In this document: in pieces, positions 58,891 to 64,000 of the stretch | Numbering within the stretch: the first letter of the stretch is position 1 | Layout: each line of letters begins with the position of its first letter | NCBI GenBank assembly: GCA_026647215.1 | Contig: JAPKHC010000003.1 | Span: forward strand, 1 to 64,000 | DNA: 64,000 bases | Direction of reading: 5' to 3' | Origin: F1-120-MAGs118 sp013360535 | GTDB lineage: Bacteria > Planctomycetota > UBA1135 > GCA-002686595 | Notes under the pieces: generated by a model | Told to the model about the DNA's origin: nothing | The model's input: only the letters and a program-made list of their open reading frames with translations | Database searches by the model: none | Program-made: the position numbers and the translations under genes

Positions 58891-60090
58891 TTATTGCCCG
58901 CGGATCGGCGGATTCGTCGGCTGCGTGCCCGACGTGCCGAGCAAGGCCCGCTGGACGGCGTCGAGCGCCTCGCGCTCGCGCGCATCGAGCTTGCGCCCGG
59001 CGTACGTGCGGTGGTCGTGGGCGCGGATGCCGCGCAACGCGAGGAAGCGGTCGTACCAGGCGCGCGACTCGACGATCCCGTAGATGAAGTCGGAGGCGTG
59101 CGCCGCCACCCAGCAGGCCTCGACGTCGAGCGGATCGAGCGCGAGCGCGCTGAACGAACGCGCGCCGGCGCCGCGCATGCGCTCGGACTTCGACAGGCGC
59201 TCGACCTCGCGCGGCGGCTTCGAGGGCGGGTCGGTGTCGGGCAGCCACAGGAGCGCTTCCTCGCGCAGCGGCGCCGATTCCTCGAACAGGCGCTGGCGCC
59301 ACTCGAACAACTCGTGGTGTTCCGCTCGGAGGCGCTCGCTGAAGAGCGAGGCCGCCATCCCGTCCTCGAGCGCTTGCAGGTTCGCGAGCTCGCGCGCGAG
59401 CCCCGCGCGGCGCACCGGCTCGCCTTCGGAAGCGCGCACGAGGTTCACGAGCGCCTGTGCGCGCGCGTCGACCTCCGCTTCGCCGCCCGACTGCCGCAGA
59501 GCGAGCAGGTCGCTGCGCAGGGCGCGCAGCTCGCTCGCCGCGAGGTCCGCGCGCGTCGCGATGCAGCGCACGTCGGTCGCCGCCAGCAGCACGACGCCAT
59601 CCGTCGCGCCGCGCAGCACCGCCAGCGCGCGGTGCAGTTCCTGCGCCGCCAGCTCGCGCCTCGCGAGCACGCGCGCGCGCAACCGCAGGCGCACGTCGCA
59701 CACGAGCCTCGCCGCAAGTTCGCCGCGCGCGCCGTCGCCGAGCGCCTCGAACGGATGCTCGAGCGTCGCGACCAGCTCCGCGTGCACGAGCGCGAGCGTC
59801 GCTTCCTTGCCGCGCTCGACGAACTTGTCGTACCCACGCTGGCGGTAGCGCTCGAGCGCCGCCGAGGCGAGCACGTCGACCTCGCTGGGCAGCCCGTCGA
59901 GCTCCTTGAGGAACGCCTTGTCCACCTCGTGGGTCGCGCGCAGCACCGCGAGCGTGTCCGTGAGCGTCGCCTCCGCGCCGAAGCCGCGCTTTCCGTCCGG
60001 TGCGAGCGCACCGTCGCCGACGAGCGGCCCGACGCTGGCGAGCGCGACGAGCAGCACACTTCCCAGACTGGACAGGCCGAACTGAACCAT
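58891..60090 (-). CDS. Hypothetical helical exported or membrane-anchored protein
   Basis: 399 residues. N-terminal hydrophobic segment (about 5-24, LSSLGSVLLVALASVGPLVG), either an uncleaved anchor or signal peptide, then a long helical, charged region rich in leucine and arginine, with coiled-coil character from about 120 to 270. No family recognised. GGAGG lies about 6 bases before the ATG, and TAGGGT is found about 15 bases further up as a possible -10. Confidence 0.6.
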   Translation of the reverse strand: MVQFGLSSLGSVLLVALASVGPLVGDGALAPDGKRGFGAEATLTDTLAVLRATHEVDKAFLKELDGLPSEVDVLASAALERYRQRGYDKFVERGKEATLALVHAELVATLEHPFEALGDGARGELAARLVCDVRLRLRARVLARRELAAQELHRALAVLRGATDGVVLLAATDVRCIATRADLAASELRALRSDLLALRQSGGEAEVDARAQALVNLVRASEGEPVRRAGLARELANLQALEDGMAASLFSERLRAEHHELFEWRQRLFEESAPLREEALLWLPDTDPPSKPPREVERLSKSERMRGAGARSFSALALDPLDVEACWVAAHASDFIYGIVESRAWYDRFLALRGIRAHDHRTYAGRKLDAREREALDAVQRALLGTSGTQPTNPPIRGQ

Positions 60091-60163
60091 GGCTCCCTCC
60101 CGGGGGCCTACCCTACCCCGCGGGAGCGGTCACGGGGCGGGAGCGCCGGGAAAGGCCCGGCTT

Positions 60164-60949
60164 TCACGCAAACGGACCACTCGCGCCCTCGTCGGGCACG
60201 GGCAGTCGCTCGGCGGCCTGCGCCTCAACCGCCTCGAGCGGCGCCGTCACCGGGCTCGGACCGCGCACCGCAGGTGCCGCCGGAAGCGGCGCGCGCACGT
60301 AAGCACGCGCCCAACTGACGAGTTCTCCCTCGTCGGGCTCCACGGTGCGTTCGGCATCCTCCGCCGGAGAGAATCGCGCCGCCGACAGCTCGGAGCGCTG
60401 CGGCAGCAGCACCTCCTCGCGCAGCACGACGTCCGACGGCCGCAGTTCGCAGCGGCGCCGCGCGAGGAACTGCAGGCGCGCGGCCCTCGTCAGGGGCAGG
60501 TCGAGCACGTGCGCGAGGTCGAGCGCATCCGCCTTGGCCAGTTCCTCGACCGTGTGCAGCCCGCCGGCGCGCAACTTCATGCACGCCGATGCGTCGAGTC
60601 CGTCGAGCAACTCCGGGCGCAGCTCGAGCCCGACACGCGCGGCCTGCGGCTCGAGGAGCTCCCGCGTCGCTTCGCGCTCGGTTGGAAGCGCGACGACGAT
60701 GGGCGGCGCGAGGATCGGGCTCACGAGCGGCGCCGGCGGCTCGTCCTCACCCAACGTGCGCCCCGCGAGCTCGCCCGCCTCGCGCCGGAAACGCTCGGCC
60801 GCAGCGCGCCCCGCGCGCAGCACACGCGCCAGTTCCGCCGCGTCGAGCCGACCGATGTCGTCGCAGGTGCGACACCCGGCCTCGCGCAGCCTTCTCAGCG
60901 TGACAGGACCTTCCCCGTACAGGTTGCAGAGCAGTGCCAGCGAGTTCAT
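60164..60949 (-). CDS. Hypothetical protein with helix-hairpin-helix-like domains
   Basis: 261 residues. The N-terminus ('EGPVTLRRLREAGCRTCDDIGRLDAAELARVL') and the middle ('ELRPELLDGLDASACMKLRAGGLHTVEELAKAD') are helix-hairpin-helix pairs of the DUF4332/RecA-C type, often DNA-binding or protein-docking. The C-terminal ~70 residues are proline- and alanine-rich and probably disordered. GGAGG precedes the ATG by about 11 bases. It follows the ParA gene on the same strand by 87 bases. Confidence 0.65.
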   Translation of the reverse strand: MNSLALLCNLYGEGPVTLRRLREAGCRTCDDIGRLDAAELARVLRAGRAAAERFRREAGELAGRTLGEDEPPAPLVSPILAPPIVVALPTEREATRELLEPQAARVGLELRPELLDGLDASACMKLRAGGLHTVEELAKADALDLAHVLDLPLTRAARLQFLARRRCELRPSDVVLREEVLLPQRSELSAARFSPAEDAERTVEPDEGELVSWARAYVRAPLPAAPAVRGPSPVTAPLEAVEAQAAERLPVPDEGASGPFA

Positions 60950-61036
60950 CGTGGTTTCACCCTCCGTGGTCTTTCGGTCGCGGCGCTCGGTCGATGCGGG
61001 TCGAGGTGGTTTTGGGGCTCGGGTTCGCTGGCGAGG

Positions 61037-61981
61037 CTAGCCCTGGCCCGGTTCCGGCTCCAGAGGCGGTCGCGGACTTCCGTCGGCCGCCGCAGTGCGC
61101 TGCAGCACTTCTTCGGCGAGCGCCGCGAAGTCGAGCGCCGCGGACGAGCGTGGAGCGAAGAGCTGGATCGGCAGTCCGGCCCCGGCCGCCTCGCGCAGCC
61201 GCGCGCTGGTGCGCACGACCGTGTCGCACAGGCGCAGGCCGAAGCGCGCCTGCATGGCGATCAGGACCTCGCGCGCGATCCGCTGGCGGCGCTCGTAGAG
61301 CGTGGCGACGACGTCGATGCGCGGCTCGTGTCCCTGCGCGCGCGCCGCCGCGGCGACGAGCTCGAGCGCCCGCACCGCGCCCTGCAGGGCGAACGCGCCC
61401 GTCTCGACCGCGAGCAGCACGGTGTCGGCCGCGCGCACGGCGTTGGAGGTCAGGAGCCCGTCGGCGCGCGGCGGGCAGTCGATCAGGATCTCGTCGAAAC
61501 GGTCGGAAACCTCGGCCAGCGCACGCACCAGCGCCCGCTCGGAGTGCAGAGCGCGGGCCGCGTCCTCCTCGAACTCGGCGAGCCGCCCGTGGGCCGGCAA
61601 CATCGTGATGCCGCCCGGCGCCGCACGCAGCGCCGCGCTCGCCCGCACCGCGCCACCGAGCACCTCGCGCACCGACGGCAGTTCTTCCGCCTCGCACGAC
61701 AGCCCGAGCGTCGCGTGCGCCTGCGGGTCGAGGTCGACCACCAGCACACGCCGCCCGAGCGTCGCCAGCGCGCCCGCGAGGTGGATCGCGGTCGTCGTCT
61801 TGCCCGAGCCGCCCTTGTGGTTGGCGAGCGCGATCACGTGCGCGAGCGAGCGCGGCGCGAACCGCTTCGGCTCGGCGATCCGCGCGACGGCGGGACTGGG
61901 GCCAGCGGCACGGACAGAGACGCTCCCGCGCGCTTCCTTGCCGGAGGCGGCGGCGCGACGGTCTTGGACGGCGGTCTTCAC
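61037..61981 (-). CDS. ParA-family ATPase
   Basis: 314 residues from GTG at 61979-61981. After a basic, alanine-rich N-terminal extension (about 1-46) comes a deviant Walker A ALANHKGGSGKTTTA (about 51-64), VVDLDPQAHATLG, and IDCPPRADGLLTSNA (Walker B region). This fits chromosome/plasmid-partition ParA proteins, but no parB gene or parS-like set is nearby. No Shine-Dalgarno sequence precedes the GTG; the upstream side runs straight into a structured 101-bp repeat. A shorter start just before the Walker A is possible. Confidence 0.85.
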   Translation of the reverse strand: MKTAVQDRRAAASGKEARGSVSVRAAGPSPAVARIAEPKRFAPRSLAHVIALANHKGGSGKTTTAIHLAGALATLGRRVLVVDLDPQAHATLGLSCEAEELPSVREVLGGAVRASAALRAAPGGITMLPAHGRLAEFEEDAARALHSERALVRALAEVSDRFDEILIDCPPRADGLLTSNAVRAADTVLLAVETGAFALQGAVRALELVAAAARAQGHEPRIDVVATLYERRQRIAREVLIAMQARFGLRLCDTVVRTSARLREAAGAGLPIQLFAPRSSAALDFAALAEEVLQRTAAADGSPRPPLEPEPGQG

Positions 61982-61990
61982 GGGATTCAG

Positions 61991-62091
61991 AGACCGTGAG
62001 GGAATTGACGGTCTCGACGTCCGGCGCCGCCAGGCGACGGCGCGACAAGCATCCTGAGAGCTCGTATCTTCATTTTTTCACGAGCTCTCAG
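61991..62091. repeat. Structured 101-bp tandem repeat, copy 1
   Basis: First of two direct copies (period 101). It can form three hairpins: 61990-61997 with 62008-62015 (8-bp stem, inner GGAA loop), 62024-62029 with 62038-62043, and a perfect 12-bp stem 62054-62065 with 62080-62091 around a 14-base loop. It lies between the GTG of the ParA gene and copy 2. Confidence 0.85.
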
Positions 62092-62192
62092 AGAACGTGA
62101 AGAAATTCACGTTCTCGACGTCCGGCGCCGCCAGGCGACGGCGCAACCAGCATCCTGAGAGCTCGTATCCTCATTTCTTCACGAGCTCTCAG
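62092..62192. repeat. Structured 101-bp tandem repeat, copy 2
   Basis: Differs from copy 1 at about nine positions by eye. Its first hairpin is a perfect 11-bp stem (62091-62101 with 62106-62116) with a GAAA loop; the C-G pair of copy 1 is A-T here, a compensatory change. The last hairpin (62155-62166 with 62181-62192) includes the TGA stop of the MinD-like gene. Confidence 0.85.
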
Positions 62193-63070
62193 CGCAGCGC
62201 GCGCAAGGCTCGTTCGTAGAACGGTGTCACGCTGCGAGACGTGTCGATGCGGTTCCAGCGCGCGACTTCGGCGAGTGCGCGCGCGGACCAGGATCCGGGG
62301 TTGTGCAGGCAGACCGGCGTGCGCGCGTCGACGCTGGCGGTCACGGCGGAATCGGCGGGCACGATCCCGATGTGCTCGGGCTGCGTCCCGAGGAAGCGCC
62401 GGCTCGCGTCGCGGAAGCGCTGCCACGCGGCGTCGGCGGTGGCCGTGTCGGGCACGCGGTTGAAGACCATGCCGACGTGCAGCTCGGGATTGACCATGCG
62501 CGCGCGCTTGTAGAGCGCGTAGGCATCCGAGAGCGCGGTGATCTCGTGGTTGGTGACGACGATCAGCGTCGTCGCCGCGGCGAGGTGCGCGAGCGTCGCG
62601 TAGCCGATGCCCGCGCCGTGGTCGATCAGGATCAGGTCGAACTGGTCCTCGAGCGGACGCAGCGCGCGGAACAGGCGCTCGAGCTCACGCCGCGTCGGAT
62701 TCGCGAGGCCGTGGCGCCCGACGCCGCCCGAGAGCAACTTGAGCCCGTGCGGGCCTTCGACGATCGCCTGCGCGGGACTGACTTGCCCTTCGGCGACGTG
62801 GCCGAGGTCGTACTGCGGCGCGAGGCCGAGCAGCAGGTGGTCGTTGGCGAGTCCCGCGTCGAAGTCGACGAGCAGCACGCGCTCGCCCTTCTGCGCGCGC
62901 AGCACCGCGAGGTTGGTGGAGAGGACGCTCTTGCCGGTGCCGCCCTTGCCGCTCGCGATCCCGACCACGCGCGCCGTCGACGCGGGGTTCTCCCGCATGC
63001 GGCGCTCGGTGTCGAGGACCTTCTTCAGCGGATTGCGACGCAGCAGGCTCAGGGGGGAGATGTCGATCAT
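62189..63070 (-). CDS. MinD/FlhG-like P-loop ATPase
   Basis: 293 residues. Deviant Walker A GIASGKGGTGKSVLS (about 37-51), VDFDAGLANDHLLLG, IDHGAGIG and 'TNHEITALSDAYALYK', as in FlhG/YlxH-like MinD relatives. These proteins position or count large structures such as flagella, pili or chemosensory arrays. The C-terminus lacks an evident amphipathic membrane helix. No flagellar genes are nearby. The stop lies within the repeat hairpin. Confidence 0.85.
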   Translation of the reverse strand: MIDISPLSLLRRNPLKKVLDTERRMRENPASTARVVGIASGKGGTGKSVLSTNLAVLRAQKGERVLLVDFDAGLANDHLLLGLAPQYDLGHVAEGQVSPAQAIVEGPHGLKLLSGGVGRHGLANPTRRELERLFRALRPLEDQFDLILIDHGAGIGYATLAHLAAATTLIVVTNHEITALSDAYALYKRARMVNPELHVGMVFNRVPDTATADAAWQRFRDASRRFLGTQPEHIGIVPADSAVTASVDARTPVCLHNPGSWSARALAEVARWNRIDTSRSVTPFYERALRALR

Positions 63071-63137
63071 CGCTGGTCAAGGAATCTGCAGATCCGCAAG
63101 GCCAAGGTCAACGATCTTGTCTCCACCCAAAGCGGGA

Positions 63138-64000
63138 TCAGTGCATGCGCGTCGGCTCGCCGATGCGGTGGAGCTTCATCACGTTGGTCGAGCGCGACAC
63201 CCCCGGCGGCACGCCGGCGACGAAGATCACCTCCTCGCCGTGCAGGCAGATGCGCCGCTCGACGAGCAGGTTCTGCGCCTCGTGCAGCATGTCCTCGAGG
63301 CTCGTCTCGCGCTCGCACAGGATCGGCCGGACATGGCTCAGGATCGTCATCGCCTGCAAGGTCCGCTCGTTGGGCGTCATCGCGATGATCTCGGCGTTGA
63401 CGCGGTAGCGCGAGAGCAGGCGCACCGTGTTGCCGCTCTCGGTGAAGCAGATGATCTTGTGGATCGCGAGCGCCTCCGCCGCCTGCGCCGCCGCCAGCGC
63501 CGTCGCGTTCGAGAAAGTCGGCTCGTTCTGGCGGAAACCGGCGCGCGGCAGGTCGTGGTAGCGCTGGCTGGTCTCGACCGCCTTCGCGATGCGCCCCATG
63601 GCCTCGACCGCCTCGACGGGGTACTCGCCGACGGCGGTTTCCGCCGAGAGCATCACCGCATCGGAGCCGTCGAGCACCGCGTTGGCGACGTCGGTGACCT
63701 CGGCGCGCGTCGGGCGCGAGGCGTGCACCATCGATTCGAGCATCTCGGTCGCCGTGATCACGAACTTGCCGGACTTGAGCGCCTCGGTGATCAGGCTCTT
63801 CTGGACGAGCGGCAAGGCTTCGAGCGCCGTTTCGACGCCGAGGTCGCCGCGCGCGACCATGATGCCGTCGGTCGCCTCGAGGATGCCCTTCAGGTTGTCG
63901 AGCGCGGTGCGGCGCTCGATCTTGGCGACGAGGATCATCTTCGGCGCGAGATCGCGGATGCGCTCGAGATCCTCGGCACGCGACACGAACGAGATGCCGA
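63138..64000 (-). CDS. pyk: Pyruvate kinase, partial (3' part)
   Basis: The frame continues off the right edge; 286 residues of the C-terminal part are visible. Recognised by 'GISFVSRAEDLERI', AKIERRTAL (catalytic lysine region), MVARGDLGVE (metal/phosphate site), ITATEMLESM and DGSDAVMLSAETAVGEYP, followed by the allosteric C-terminal domain ('CFTESGNTVRLLSRYR'). Converts phosphoenolpyruvate and ADP to pyruvate and ATP. It is 67 bases upstream of the MinD-like gene, same strand. Confidence 0.95.
   Translation of the reverse strand, partial: GISFVSRAEDLERIRDLAPKMILVAKIERRTALDNLKGILEATDGIMVARGDLGVETALEALPLVQKSLITEALKSGKFVITATEMLESMVHASRPTRAEVTDVANAVLDGSDAVMLSAETAVGEYPVEAVEAMGRIAKAVETSQRYHDLPRAGFRQNEPTFSNATALAAAQAAEALAIHKIICFTESGNTVRLLSRYRVNAEIIAMTPNERTLQAMTILSHVRPILCERETSLEDMLHEAQNLLVERRICLHGEEVIFVAGVPPGVSRSTNVMKLHRIGEPTRMH

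Noticed and set aside
61987..62192. CRISPR array
   Set aside because: Only two near-identical 101-bp units with no spacers and no cas genes.
61987..62192. parS partition sites
   Set aside because: No copy of the usual GTTTCACGTGAAAC-like site, although TTCACG parts occur; no parB nearby.

Overview
This is a very GC-rich, gene-dense bacterial window with 48 protein genes and no intergenic stretch above 300 bases. I see no rRNA, tRNA or CRISPR array. The content points to the Planctomycetota: an operon of a planctomycete-type cytochrome with DUF1549/DUF1553 and a Tat-exported DUF1501 protein, two formylglycine sulfatases, a Ser/Thr kinase with a TPR-rich tail, and several secreted proteins that share one C-terminal module. 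The phylum is inferred from gene families, and Verrucomicrobiota-like relatives cannot be excluded.

Layout. 1-10.7 kb: end of a zincin metallopeptidase, two tandem DNRLRE-domain secreted proteins, a trans-sulfuration PLP enzyme, a coupled pair of DUF4139 proteins, a sulfatase and a B12-binding radical SAM protein. 10.9-21.9 kb: an NDP-forming acyl-CoA synthetase, a carboxypeptidase-regulatory-like membrane protein, a CPBP protease with a long C-terminal extension, a beta-helix-like secreted protein, acetyl-CoA synthetase and a secreted protein with two P-domain-like repeats. 21.9-34.4 kb: lipoprotein, kinase, PyrE-like phosphoribosyltransferase, a second B12 radical SAM protein, small hypotheticals, a lipoprotein esterase, a YgjP-like metallopeptidase, and a FIST sensor coupled to a cytosolic hybrid histidine kinase. 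34.6-41.2 kb: the cytochrome/DUF1553, DUF1501 and cytochrome-LRR-metal-domain operon. 41.2-49 kb: LOG protein, histone-deacetylase-like protein, second sulfatase, PilZ protein, aldehyde dehydrogenase, DUF3332 lipoprotein and a ClC channel with CBS domains. 49-64 kb: single-chain GcvP overlapping a peroxiredoxin, a GspE-N-like protein, a DUF5916 outer-membrane protein, an isoaspartyl dipeptidase/UPRTase/aminotransferase operon, hypotheticals, two ParA-family ATPases separated by a structured tandem repeat, and the 3' part of pyruvate kinase.

The most notable observation is the peroxiredoxin at 52022-52510. Its reading frame is interrupted by one TGA exactly at the peroxidatic cysteine. A hairpin just downstream fits the bacterial SECIS rules, so this is very probably a selenoprotein (Sec60, resolving Cys65) that a standard gene caller would split. 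The second is a two-copy 101-bp repeat at 61991-62192. Each unit can form three hairpins, with one compensatory base-pair change between copies.

Many transcription-unit heads carry a TAGNNT-like hexamer that looks like a -10 element. At several genes it lies only 6-9 bases from the start codon, which suggests leaderless mRNAs. At two genes it covers the first in-frame ATG, so the start was moved downstream.
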